A DNA stretch of 64,000 bases. Source: Acanthosepion lycidas (taxonomy: Eukaryota; Mollusca; Cephalopoda; Sepiida; Sepiidae). The translations under genes were made by a program, and so were the position numbers. Shown piece after piece: positions 31,740-43,125 of this stretch (the first letter of the stretch is position 1; the number at the start of each line of letters is the position of its first letter). The notes under the pieces were generated by a model. That model worked only from the letters and a program-made list of their open reading frames with translations. It ran no database searches and was not told where the DNA came from. The stretch spans positions 97,660,011 to 97,724,010 of the forward strand of contig OZ010588.1 of assembly GCA_963932145.1 (NCBI GenBank). The letters run 5' to 3'.

Positions 31740-34440
31740 TTTTCAGTCTCCATTCACTTTAAATCTTCGAATATGTTCTTTACAGTTTTCCCCTCCTTCT
31801 CTTGACTAGATTCGTCTTGAAGTATAGTAGGTATTTAAGATTTCATTTTCTTATTGTAAGGACATAGTTCTGTGTGCGATATCCATTCGGGACTTTGGCG
31901 ACCATTATACCTCACACCGTTTTATAATTTCACCCTGTGCATTCTGTATGCCCTCGAATGTCAAACATTTTAGCCTTCCTTCCCCATTATGCAAGAAAGA
32001 AATGATGTCCCTTCATCTCTAAGGTGTCAAATGTCTCTTTCTGATTCTGAAAATCAGAGTATTTTGTCTCCATTTTTCTTAAAACGTCCTCGTTACTCAG
32101 CTCACGGTAATCTAAGCATAAATCTGTAGAATGACTTTTCTGTTGCCTGAAGTCCCTTCTTCATCACTAATGTGTCAACTATCTTTATCTGAATTTGAAT
32201 TTCAGGGTATTATATCTTCATTTTTCTTAAGACAACGTTATTATTCATCTGACAGTAATCGCAGCATCCTTCTATAGAATGACATTTCTGTTGCCTAAAA
32301 ATTATTTCTGCATCTCTAAGGTGTCAACCGTCTCTTTCTTATTCTGAAACTTAGGGTATTTTGTCTCCATTTTTCTTAAAACATCCTCGTTAATCAACAC
32401 ACGGTAATCTCAGCATCTTTCTGCAGAACGGCATTTCTGTTGCCTGAAATCTCTTCTTCATCTCTAAGGTGTCAATTATCTCTTTCTGAATTTGAATTCC
32501 AGGGTATTTTGTCTTCATTTTTAAAAACGTTTTCGTTACTCAGGTTACGTTAATCTCAGCATCCTTCTGTAGAACAACATTTCTGTCGCCTGAAGTCCCT
32601 TTTTAATCTTTATGGTGTCAACTATTTTTTCTGAATTTGAATTTCAGGCTATTTTGTCTCCATTTTTCTTAAAATGTCCTCGTTATTCAGCTGATGGTAA
32701 TCTCAGCATCCTTCTGTAGACCGAGATTTCTGTCGCCTGAAATCCCTTCTTCATCCTTAAGGTGTCAACTGTCTCTTTCTGATCCTGAATATTTTGTCTC
32801 CATTTCTCTTAAAACATCCTCGTTAATCAACACACGGTAATCACAACATCTTTTTGTAGAACGATATTTCTGTTGCATTAAGTCCCTTCTTCATCTCTAT
32901 GTCCTCAATTATCTCTTTCTGAATCTGAATTTCAGTGTATTTTCTCTCCATCTTTCTTAAAACGTCTTCGTTACTCAGGTTACGTTAACCTCAGCATCCT
33001 TTAGTAGAACGACATTTCTGTTGCCTGAAGTCTCTTCTTCATCTCTAAGGTGTCAACTGTCTCTTACTGATTTTTAATCTCAAGTTATTTTGTCTCCGTT
33101 TTTCTTAAAATGTCCTCGCTACTCAGGTCATGTTAACCTCAGCATCCTACTGTAGAACAACATGTCTGTTGCCTGAAGTCCCTTCTTCATCTCTAAAGTG
33201 ATTTTTCGGCATGTACTGCCGTAGAGAATGGCTGATACTGCATAACAGTTCGGCATTGTTAGTTTCTCAAGTAGTGTTCATCTTTCTTAATACTTTGCTT
33301 ATCATTTCGAAAGTATATTGCAAGAACCCCTACAGATTTCACACTGTTGAATTTTGCATCTTAACATGATTTTAGTTTCTAAGATATTGTACGTTTCCTT
33401 CAATTCTAAAGATACACTTTGAATACGAATTTGTCTATCCAAGAATATTCTCACGCTCGGCAGTAGCCTATTTTTTTCTACCGACTAACGAAAGAAAGGC
33501 GTTTACATTATAGTAAGCTTTGTTTTTTAACCCTCGAACATTAACCATCAATTACACCAATACTAAATAAATAAAAATAAATAAATAAATATAAATGTTT
33601 ATTTGAAATATTTTACATGCAGGCAATTCAAACTTTGTACTTTGAGTTAAAATTAATAGGAATTGAAAAAAAAAAATTATTTAGGTAAGAAAATCAGGTA
33701 CTGAAAATTGTAATTAAAAATAGGAAAATTTGCAATGGGTAATATAGCCATAGTTAGTTTTCTAGGGTTAATAAGCTAAACAATAATGATTATGTCATCT
33801 CTTTGCCCAAGTTTGCTATCTAGGTGCTACCCTCTTGCTTATATCTCCCGTGAGTATCAAATACTCCAAGCCCTCTTTTCTCTTGTCGTGTCATATGACA
33901 GTAAATGCTATAAATCACCTCAGAAATGAAGGATAGGCTTTTCTTATGTTTTCGCTTTTTCCAATCCTACTTCGGATTTCTGTGCCAAGTTGTCTGTTAT
34001 AACAGTCAACTGATACATCAGCAGTTGTTTCAGTTTGTCATCTCCTGTCGGTCGCTTGCAATTTGGCCTCTGCCTTTTGCATACAGCCGTACATTCACTC
34101 TTCTTACAATTAATTACTAATCTTTTCTACGTGCTATACATTAGTACCTCGTTTGGGAAAATCCTGTAGTTTCCATTTGGGTCTACCATTAACACGGTAT
34201 CATCTGCATATCTGCGTGACGTTATCTATTTTCAAATTATCGTTGGCTCGACATTTTCCTTATTATTCCCTTTCTTTTAATCTCTCTTCTCTTTAGATGT
34301 CATCTTTCGACACCGTTACAATTTTTTCCCCTAAAGTGTTCTACGAAATTCTTTTTTGGTAATTCCCTCTTACATTCGTTTGCGTCAGGGTCTTTAAAAA
34401 TTGATTCGTGCTCAATACAGCTGTGTTTCATTCGTTTTGT
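31740..34440 (-). pseudogene. RTE-type LINE with an internal tandem expansion
   Basis: Read on the minus strand: RRYADDTVLMVDPNGN near 34235-34190 (intact YADD catalytic box), INCKKSECTAVCKR near 34110, then ILYGS-C-KITLEMKKGLQATDM-FYSRM at about 33245-33150, then the tandem array (separate entry), then IMGKEG near 31955. The order matches a LINE polyprotein C-terminal half. A fragment reading KRGLGVFDTHG at 33880-33790 is out of order and may be a second copy or a rearrangement. Frame changes and stops throughout. Confidence 0.7.
32005..33205 (-). repeat. About eight tandem units of 147 bp derived from the LINE ORF
   Basis: The landmark TTCTGTTGCC (or a variant) falls at 32138, 32286, 32435, 32581, 32728, 32868, 33016 and 33164: spacings 148, 149, 146, 147, 140, 148, 148. 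In reverse complement each unit encodes a diverged version of ATEMSFYRRMLRL ... NEDVLRKMETK, the segment normally present once in these LINEs. LINE sequence lies on both sides in the expected order, so the expansion happened in place. Units differ enough to be fairly old. Confidence 0.88.
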
Positions 34441-34594
34441 TTAATCTTGGTAATTTTCTGACTGTGAAGTGATCACTACAGTTCGGCGTTCTGTTGATAA
34501 AATTAGACTTTTTTTAAAAAAAGTAGCAGCACATTTTACAAAATATAGGCTTTACAAAAAGTGTTATAAATTGTTCATGTTTGTATCTGTCTAT

Positions 34595-34745
34595 ACTTCT
34601 GATATGAGGTATTATGTACACTATTTACATTATTCGCACTATTATCCTTAGCTTTGTTGACACATTTATCACAGTGTTTCGACCGTTGTACGATCCGGCC
34701 TTCTTCAGGTGGTTGGAATGTCGAACTGAAAGGACACCAAAAAGC
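34595..34745 (-). mobile_element. SINE family 2 tail, minus copy
   Basis: Reverse complement: TTCAGTTCGACATTCC, CACCTGAAGAAGGCCGGATC, TACAACGG-CGAAACA, then AATAGTGCGAATAATG and GTACATAATACCTCATA. Only the 3' half of the family is present. It faces the plus copy at 35086 across a Penelope-like ORF. Confidence 0.7.
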
Positions 34746-34776
34746 TGTAATACGGGGGCGAATGTGAAAATAAGAC

Positions 34777-35031
34777 GTGGCTGACTACATATGGAGAGAA
34801 AAGACAGAACACCGCCCTTTGTGGGATCAGGTTGAAATCATAGACAAAGAACATCATTGGAATATTCGTAACCTTAAAGAAATCAGCATATATGCTCGGC
34901 CCAAAACATCTCCTGAGCCGACCAAGCATAGAAATGAATACAATATGGGAATCAATAATAACGAGTGCCAGAAAAAAAGCAACAATAACAACGAAAATTG
35001 CCATATGAACACTGGTGAAAATGGTTGCTGA
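34777..35031 (+). pseudogene. Penelope-like element ORF fragment (C-terminal)
   Basis: An 85-codon stretch reads VADYIWREKTEHRPLWDQVE then IIDKEHHWNIRNLKEISIYA. The order HPLxWDxVxIIDxExHWxxRxxKEA resembles the end of the GIY-YIG endonuclease domain that closes Penelope-like polyproteins. Upstream there is an in-frame stop immediately before it. The last third is Asn-rich. The family call is from memory of the motif, not a search; a 129-codon antisense frame is a shadow. Confidence 0.5.
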
Positions 35032-35085
35032 AGACATTATGTTATAAGTCCCAAAAAATTCATATACAGATGTCCTTAAGGACAC

Positions 35086-35335
35086 ATGGCACAATGGTTT
35101 AATACCTGCTTAAGGCGGTGGGGAACTTGGAGAGGTGATTTAACAGGAGATAACTGGTAACTGCCATCCATTAGACATGGCACGTGGAATTAAAATAGTC
35201 TATCCCCAGAAATAAAGAGTTCAGTTCGAAATTCCAACAACCTGTTGAAGGCCGAAACTTTGTGATAAATATGGAAACAAAGATGAGGACAATTATCCAA
35301 ATCTGTTATAATATTATGTCTCCAACAGAATAATA
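35086..35335 (+). mobile_element. SINE family 2
   Basis: Begins GGACACATGGCACAATGG, continues with AACAGGAGATAACTGG, GACATGGCACGTGGAA, TAGTCTATCCC, ends with CAACAACCTGTTGAAGGCCG, GATAAATATGG and GACAAT. The head is tRNA-like but its B-box region is deleted relative to 42826-43125. Confidence 0.65.
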
Positions 35336-35939
35336 TTTATTTTTGTATAAATTCAAAAAATGAGGTACAAGTCAAAAGTGGACATGAGGAAGAGGGGTCA
35401 TACGCTGTTTTATTTTAAACTTTGATAGCCACATTCAATGACCCAAACAAACTATAGAATAATACATTCTTACATAATATTCTTAATACAACCACCATAA
35501 TAACTCAAGTCCCTATGAAGTCAAAATCATCATATGTACAGTGTGTCTATCGGGGTGAGGAATCGGATAGCAATATTTAAAAATAAAAACGCCCAATGAA
35601 CATTTACAATATGGATAATACCATATATACAAAAAATAAACAGAATACTGTTCATAATATAAAGAAAATCCACAGTCTTTAATTGTGGCTGAAATATCAG
35701 TTAAGTGGATGAAATTAATGCGAGACTTAAATAAATTAAAAACAGATCATTCGACCAATCACACACACAAATACACACTTATTCAAATGCAACAAAAATG
35801 ACAAAAACACACACTCGATAAACAAAAAGTGTCCCGCTTCCACCAGAGAAATGACATTTCTAATCACCCAAGGGAGGAGAAAGCTATAGAGAGTGGGAAC
35901 GAAAATAAAAAGGGTGAATGAGTCAAGTTAATCTGGCAT
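35336..35939. other. No recognisable feature
   Basis: A-rich intergenic sequence. Confidence 0.4.
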
Positions 35940-38740
35940 AACTAAAAATCAAAACAAGCCTAAATGTTTGCTATTGTTTAATACAGTGCTTCCAATACTC
36001 TGATGCCTAACCATTATCGAAATGACAGCTCTTTTCCCTCATCAGATACGCTCAAGACTCACCCACATTTTGCCAAATTCTGATGGAGGAGTCTTCGTTT
36101 TTTCGTTCGGATCTTGACTTTATGCTGATGCTTAAAGAACAACATCAGTTGGGAAGAGGACAAAAAATCATCTCTATAGAAAATCATATTTTCACGTCGT
36201 CCATATCACGATTCGTATAATTTCTAGTAAGCGAGAGAACACATTGCTACAATCAGATCTGGCCTGAAAGGACTTGAACTTTCCGCCCCGCATAGTGTCT
36301 TCACTAAACTTGCACAACGAGACTACGATCTTGCAGTTGAAGAAGGCGTGATCCAGGGAACCGCAGCGAAGGCACTTGGAAAAATTTCCCAAGTCCGATG
36401 AAAAAAGTTTTTGCCGACCCAGAGACCTTTCGCATCACCAGCGAAATGAATGATGTCTCATCGTTAATGAGGTAATTAAATCCAGGCGCAAGCCTCCTGC
36501 TTCGTTAAATCGAGGTCGCCGAACCATCTTGAACGGACCCCTGATATAATGTCTTAGGAAACAACGCTTAGAATTCGGAAAGTCCATCTGTCGTCTGTAA
36601 GATGAATTTGTGACTAAACCGGCATTTCTAATAGAAGGAGCAGTCGCGTCTTCATTCCATAATTTCGAATCCAGGAAAGCGATGTTAAGTATATACTGAC
36701 TCTGGGTATAATCAGACCACTTCAGAAGAGTGAAAGCAAAACATTTTCCCACAAGAACGAGAATACGACCCTAGCTAATTGCAGTGATATGTCATACGGG
36801 TGTGTGAAACCTCTAAAGAAAAGATTCCTCCGGGACCACAGACGAACTGGTCTCTCGACCTTCTCCCGCAACACCGACAATTCATTTCCAGCTACAAATC
36901 TGGACTGAACTAGACGCAAATATCTTGATCGTCTCAACTGCCCAGAGAAAAGGCTCCGGAAGAGAAACTACCCTCTACGCTCCCAAGCGCAAGCCAACAG
37001 ACATATCGCGCATGATCTTGGCCCCATGTCACCGTCTCGTACATTCTGATCTCTTTACCGAATTCCTCAATCTCGGCCCTGTCCGACATAAGAAACAAGA
37101 ATACTTGTCCGAAGTGGTTGCACCATGAAAGAAGATTCAGCCGCTTCAACTGTCTCGAGGTGAAGAAAGTCGACCACATAGGCTTCGAACTGAGCAGGGC
37201 TCAGACCACACTCCTGTTGAACAGATCCTGAAAGTAGTCACGAAAAGCCTCTCATTATCCCACGTTTGTAGTTACGGTCATATTAGCCGGCAATTTTACG
37301 CAAGCGATATGCCTATTGGAAACATTTCTAATTTCCTCTGTACGAAGTTGAGCGGCAATATTCGTTAACTCCGGTGACATTATTTTTAGAACCAGACTAA
37401 ATACAAGAGCTTTTTCCTTCTTGATAAGCAGGGAGGCTAGCTTTCTCTTAGGTAAGTCCACTTCCCTAGTATTAAGGGATTTAGTCGCTTGTACTGCTAA
37501 CCTAATTAGACTCAGTCGACGATAATAATCAAAAGCAAACAATCTATTAAATTTCAATAAACCTTCCACTTATTCCCAATCACACTCACTATTATTTATC
37601 GCCGCGCCATTAGTAGTAGCTGCTCCTGGAAATCTCGTTCACCAGATAATGGTGCGTTCATTTTCGAGTAGCCATCCATCCAGGCTTATCTAAGTTTGCA
37701 CGAACCCGGATGAGACTATGATCCGAGTAAGCTATAGAAGGAAAACAAACTAAGAGACTATATGGACTGTCTTAAAATGTAACTCGGTCAAGGTAGCTAG
37801 AACCCAACACCAAAACGAGCTGCTCTATCTATCCAAGACCACACTACCCCCTGCGGCGTTGATTACTAGACTTATCAACAAGATCGAACTTTTTGATAAA
37901 GTCCCTAAATGGCTTTATATCAGAGTTCTTAGTACCGGATCTTATCCCTATACGATCTATATCGGGGTCAAGAACGTCATTCCAGTCATCCACTAAAACA
38001 ACCCGACCAGTTGTCGTAAATGTCTCGATACGCCGAAAGAAATTGGTTCGCTAAGCATAATTATTTGTCGCAGAAGCCGCAATGAGGCGAATAACTTAAT
38101 CTTTATGGTTACATCCAGCACGAAAAGGCTGCCCGCCGGATCTGCGAAGACAAGAGCCCACATTGCGTTGAAAGACTTGGTCACTAACCAGGAAACATCT
38201 CAGAATGTCCATCAAAACATGCTGTATAGAAGGCAAACATCGTAGACGGGTTTTATTCACCGTCCTGAACTGGAAACCGAGTCTCCTCAATACAACATAC
38301 ATACACACCGAGGCGCTGATGGTCCCGAGCAAGATTCTCCCCGCGCGTCTCTTATCTCTAGCCTCGGCCATTTGTAATAGCTAGAGACATAATCAGTCTG
38401 ATTAGGTTTGGGGATCTGCATAAAACAAGGAATGAAGACACCGACAGCTTGTTCCATCTCACTCTTGATGGTACCATCAAGTAACTGATTTAAATATTTG
38501 ACATTTTCGTCATAAAAAAAAAACAAAAAAAAAAAAACAACGGCCCGAACTTGGAGAATGCATCATTTTCGTCTTGTTAAACCCGCAAATATTTTTGGTG
38601 TTCACTGTCCAGAATTTGCTACACACAAAACCCGTTTTGCTTTCAAGAGATTTTTAGTATCTTCAACGTCTTTTCCGTTGATTTCTTTCAAGTATGACAG
38701 AATTTTTAAATTTTAATTTTCCTTGACAGTTTATTTTTTT
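35940..38740 (-). pseudogene. Tx1-like LINE, ORF2 (endonuclease/reverse transcriptase), RT core deleted
   Basis: Minus-strand pieces appear in L1/Tx1 ORF2 order. Apurinic-type endonuclease: DDWNDVLDPDIDRIG at about 37994-37950 and YSDHSL at about 37730. Then FDYYRRLSLIRLAVQA and an inter-domain region to MTVTTNVG at 37258. Shortly after come YFQDLF and then, near 37105, SDRAEIEEFGKEI, which normally lies just after the YADD box. The fingers and palm, including YADD, are absent. C-terminally there are the zinc-type CLRCGSLDHAFFNC near 36370, IRIVIWTT at 36195, and a basic tail to about 36070. Stops and shifts are frequent. I attribute it to the Tx1 group of L1-clade LINEs. Confidence 0.82.
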
Positions 38741-38869
38741 TATCTGCCTTCTCAGGTATCACTCAGCACATGGACTCTCCATTATTGTAAGGGAGTTAGC
38801 ATTTATCCTTTTGTCAGCATTTCTCGACTGATGGGTTACGTTTACTTGTCTGTTTTTGTAGTTTCTTGG

Positions 38870-40200
38870 GTGAGTTCATGGTGAAGTTGAAGGGGATGAA
38901 TTGCGAATGTATACAGGACTGGTCGGTTTTTTGTTGGGGATTATGTAGTTGGAACGATTTTCAGTGTGTTCATTTGAGTTGTTGTGGGACTTTATAATTT
39001 GCTCATAGAGTGGAGTCATGACCTGATTTTTGAGTGATGCGGAGTATGGTGCCGAGGAAGAAGGGCCATTTTTCTTTACAGATGTTTCTGGTGCTTTTTG
39101 CTTTTTAGGCCTTATCGATTCTTTTAGTTGCTCCAATCTTTCAAACTTCTCGAAACTGGGCTCGTATAGCAGTCTTTGCTGTCAGGTTTTTTCCGTATAT
39201 GTGGTCGGGACATCATCCTTCGAACTCGAAAAGGGAGTGGGTCTGTGTGTGCCTTTTGCCGTGGTGTTTTCTGGGCACAGAGCCCCCGCTGGTCTGAAGC
39301 TTCCCTTAGGTCTTATGAAGGACCTGACATTTCCGCTTAAGCGGAAGGCAAAAGTTTTTCGGGGTATGGAGGCCGAGAAATGGATCCAACAGGGGCTTTG
39401 AAATAACAGACTCAGGCGAACGGTTATTTTCGTGGCGTGGACCAGAACTCCAGATGAATTCTTCTCTGGGAAGGCAGAAGAGAAATTTCCTTTAAGGCTT
39501 GTCAAAATAACCATCATTTTCTGGCCCTCTACATACAGGTAGTTGGTGAGTGGGGTGAAAGCTTTAAGATCAATCATGATTTCGAAACTTCACCACAACC
39601 CCGTTCATATCGTCGAAGGAAGCACTGAGTATCTGCCCAAATCGATCCAGATAAGCAACCATAGTGGTCCTCCAACTGCATTCATATTCAGTTGGCAGGC
39701 GTGGGTGACAATATGCCACATAAAAAAATTCATTTCCTTTAATGACTAACTGAGATTTGACACCCAGGGACGTCAAAAATTTTATCACGGTGTCTTCTGT
39801 GGAGCTATAAATTTTGCGGGTAGGCTTGACCACCACAAAGACTGACACAATTCTTTTTCAACCTTTTGTTATTCTTGAAGGTCTACCAAGAGGCCATATT
39901 CTTTGATAAGATGTGTGTCACTCTATGCTTTCTCCAGGAACTCTGTTGTGTTGATTATGCACTTTAGCAAGTCTGCTCTCACTACATTTTCTGCTTTGAC
40001 TTTAATGTTGCCATTGAAGTCAGTGGTTAACACCTTTTCTGAACTTTGGAAATTCTTGGCGCCATTATATTTCCTTGAATCTATTTTGTCGTCAACATTT
40101 TTGTAATGGCTACGTTCTTAGTAGTCACTAGTGATGAAGTGTTTTTATCAGGAGAGTCTTTCTTTTTCGGGCCGAAAAGGTCGTTTTTAATTATTCGATA
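38870..40200 (-). pseudogene. Tx1-like LINE, ORF1
   Basis: Minus-strand frames give KAENVVRADLLKC and EFLEKA near 40000-39930, then VVKPTRKIYSSTEDTVIKFL to FDDMNGVVVKFRNHD (39848-39570), then FTPLTNYLYVEGQKMMVILT to about 39410, then a Ser/Thr/Pro-rich part (39182-38876) and its end. Position just 5' of the endonuclease ORF and this order fit a LINE ORF1 RNA-binding protein. Several frame changes. The plus-strand frames at 39030-39401 and 39543-39749 are antisense shadows. Confidence 0.65.
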
Positions 40201-41049
40201 TTTATCGGTTAACTTTAAGTTACTTTTCTTCCCCTCACTTTTTTATTTTTTACGAAAAACAGAAATTTCCTTAAAAAATTAAATAGATAAAGAACAATTA
40301 AAAAAGAAATTACGAGGACAATGGTAAAATAGACCAACAAAAGCTGGTTTAACAAAAGAGTTTTGAGATGAAAAGGTTACACAAATTAAAACCATCTTGA
40401 AAAGAAGGAAAACAAATTTAACACTGAAAACAAAAATCGAAGAAAAATAGAGTTAAACTAAAAAGAAATTTACCGAAACAACGCAATTAACTAAACGTGT
40501 GTCCTTTTTTTTAATTAATTCCAGCAAAATCAACAAATTATGAAAGAAATAAAAACGAAAAATGAGGCAAGGTTAGAAAAAAATCCAATTTTAACAGATT
40601 AAACAAAATAGCCGACGTAAGTACGAACAGAAAATAAATAGGGAAAGAAAAATGACACTAAAATTAAAGGTTTCTTGTGGCTTGGCGGAGAAAAAAAATG
40701 AACTTTATAGTACAACACGAAATAAGACGTAGAAAATGAAAACCAAAAGGATTAACCAAAAAGAGAAGATATAGAAAAAAAAGTTTAAGGACTGAAAAAT
40801 AAAGAAAACTGAAAATTTAAATACAATGTACACAAAAAATTAAGTTAATAGATTACTGAAACTGGAACTAAAACTAGATCTTACAGTAGCAGGTAAAATA
40901 AATATGATGGGGAGGTGGAAAAAGAAAATTCAAAATAACTTTAACACAAAAAAGTCAGTAAAAAACGTAAAAAATAAGAGATTAACTTAACATAAATTAT
41001 AACAGATTTTCAAACACAAAAAAATCAGTTCCAATCATATAACAACAAA
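40201..41049. other. A-rich stretch (T-rich on the LINE sense strand)
   Basis: Long A-rich, G-poor sequence between ORF1 and the tandem 5' block. It may be LINE 5' UTR or another insertion. Confidence 0.4.
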
Positions 41050-41765
41050 AACACGTCGTGCACGTGGCGAGAATTGAATCGGTCTGGGTAAGCATTAACA
41101 AACTCTAGACTGACTGGAACAGACGGGTAATCAGCGGTCGCCCCACTGCCGACTAGATGGGATACAAGGTCATGTTAACTACGGGGAACCCGAGCATTTT
41201 CACCCGGGACACTGATCAAAATTTACCCAGCTTCCCCAAAATTGGCTCGGGTAATGTACTGCTCTTTTTTTCTCAGGCGAGCCTCTATCCGAAGACAGAG
41301 CTCCGACCGAGTCACCCTCGAAGACAAAGGTTTTGTCAGTAGCGAGCCAGACAGCGAACTGCCTGACTCGAACATGTCTGTTTTTCTACGTAGAGTCTCT
41401 ATCCGAAGACAGAAGACATATTGAGTCACCCTCCATCCGGAGATAGAGGTTTTGTTGCACCCTTGCTTGTCACATGCCTGGGACAGGGTACGACCCACCG
41501 CCCCCCCACCCACTAACTGTGGACTACATGCGACAAAATGTCAAGTTTACTGTGGGGAGCCCGAGCGTTTTTCACCCAAACTATCTGTCAAAAATTACCT
41601 AGACCACTCAAAAATTGGCTCGGGTTTCTTTTTCTCAGCAGAGGCCGACTGAGTCATCCTCCATCCGATGACGGATGTTTTGTCACCCTCTGCCGGAAGA
41701 CAGAGGTCTTGTCGCGTGCCTTGGACAGACTGCGACAGACTTCATTTGACCCACTGTGATTACTT
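41050..41765 (-). repeat. Two tandem monomers, probable 5' UTR/promoter of the Tx1-like LINE
   Basis: A GC-richer block in which CGGGGAACCCGAGC-TTTTCACCC (near 41178) recurs as TGGGGAGCCCGAGCGTTTTTC near 41550, about 371 bp apart. Both are followed by AAAATTGGCTCGGGT, TTTCTCAG and repeated CCGA-GACAGAG strings. It lies upstream of ORF1 in the LINE sense direction. Tandem 5' monomers are known promoters of some L1-clade LINEs. A tRNA-like head (GATTCAATTCTCG in reverse complement) occupies 41050-41155. Assignment to the LINE is inference. Confidence 0.55.
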
Positions 41766-42711
41766 TATTTAAAGCGTCTTGGCTAGCTAATTTGTGTTAC
41801 CGGTGTTTTCTAATTTACTCCATTGTAAAAGAATCGTCTCTTCATTTTCACTCCTAACTTAATTTTTGATGTTTCTTTATTTGGGATGAATTCCCCAAGC
41901 AAGGCGATAATGTCGCTAAGACGCAAGGGATCACTAAGAAAACTTTACTGATGAAAAAGGACATTAAAAGAAAATGTCTTCAGGAGAAAGTGTATGTCGA
42001 TTGACATTGCATTTAAATTTTTCATGATCGTTTTTGACAGGAAATCAACAAATCGGAAAAGTGTTCGAAAGATGAGAATTTCGAAAGAAAAAAATATTAT
42101 TAATGCTACTTATCGACATAGCATTTCGCTTTCAAAATATTTTTGGGAGTTAAAAGAAGAAAATAAAACCCCTAAAGATAAACGGAAAAGTTTAAAACTA
42201 GCTAGAATCTGTAGATCTTTATATGAACTTTGTTTCCTGTGTTTACATGAGAAAATACAGATAATCAAATTTTGACATAGCGGCGAGTTGTTAAATCAAC
42301 GAAATGAAATACCCATTAATTGCAAGTACATTTCGCCATTGACTCTAGAATCTTACTAAGCTTTAAAATTTTATAATCACTTTTTTAATGCATAACCTAT
42401 CCTTAGTAAGTTAGATTTTTAGTAGGAAGATACTATGTACATTATTCCATTAACAATTCTGGTTATATTTTATATAGAGATATTTACGTTCAGCTGATAT
42501 TTTGAGATTTTAACATTTTCTATCAATTTTATTTGATTAATATTACATTTAAAAACTCTTTCGTTAACTGTCATAATCTATTAAGGTTAATTTTATAGAA
42601 TATATTATCTTATTGTTTAATTATTTATATGCGTTACTTATGTGATCTTTGTATTTTTCAGTTTTCGTTGGTTCATTTACATTTCTCATTTTTTATTTAT
42701 ATTCCATTTTT
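41766..42711. other. Mostly unclassified; short match to repeat R
   Basis: 41885-41960 resembles the CACTAAGGCGCAA segment of repeat R (AAGCAAGGCGATAATGTCGC). The frame 41994-42275 (plus, 93 codons, Lys-rich) shows no recognised domain. Confidence 0.4.
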
Positions 42712-42824
42712 CTTTGTCTGAGATGAGGTATTATGTACATTATTTGCATTATTCAGACTATTGTCCTTATCTTTGTCGCCATGTTTATCACAACGTTTTG
42801 GAGTAGACTGTTCTAGTTCCACTA
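42712..42824 (-). mobile_element. SINE family 2 tail, minus, internally deleted
   Basis: Reverse complement: GTGGAACTAGAACAGTC joined directly to AAAACGTTGTGATAAACATG, then GACAATAGTCTGAATAATG. The linker found in full copies is missing. It abuts the plus copy at 42826 head to head. Confidence 0.7.
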
Positions 42825-42825
42825 T

Positions 42826-43125
42826 CCTCAAGGACACATGACACAGTGGATAAAGGCGTTGGTTAGATCCAGTGACAGGACCCAGAGAGTGTGAGTTCAA
42901 TACTCGGTTAAGGCAGTGGAGAACTTTCAGAGGGAAATTAACAGGAGATAACTAATAACTGACATCCATCAAACATGGCACGTAGAACTAGAACCGTCTA
43001 TCCCAGTGAGCGAAATAAAGGGTTCAGTTAAAAATTCCAACCACCTGAAGAAGGCCGGAGAGTACAACGGCTGAAACGTTTTGATAAATATGGCGACAAA
43101 GATGAGGAAATAGTCGGAATAATGT
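42826..43125 (+). mobile_element. SINE family 2, fullest copy
   Basis: tRNA-like head GGACACATGACACAGTGG (A-box-like) with GTGTGAGTTCAATACTCGG (B-box-like) about 60 bp on. Then AACAGGAGATAACTAATAAC, CATGGCACGTAGAAC, CCACCTGAAGAAGGCCGG, GCTGAAACGTTTTGATAAA and GTCGGAATAATGTAAA at the end. About 300 bp, the reference for the other copies here. Confidence 0.75.

Noticed and set aside
34705-35094. 129-codon minus-strand frame
   Set aside because: Antisense of the Penelope-like fragment; the plus-strand reading has the recognisable motif and the minus one has none.
36192-36392. Cys/His motif (CLRCGSLDHAFFNC) as a host zinc-finger gene
   Set aside because: It lies exactly where the C-terminal zinc region of a Tx1-like ORF2 is expected and is followed by IRIVIWTT, part of the same LINE tail.
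39030-39401. 123-codon plus-strand frame
   Set aside because: Antisense to LINE ORF1, where the minus strand continues a recognisable series of ORF1 segments.
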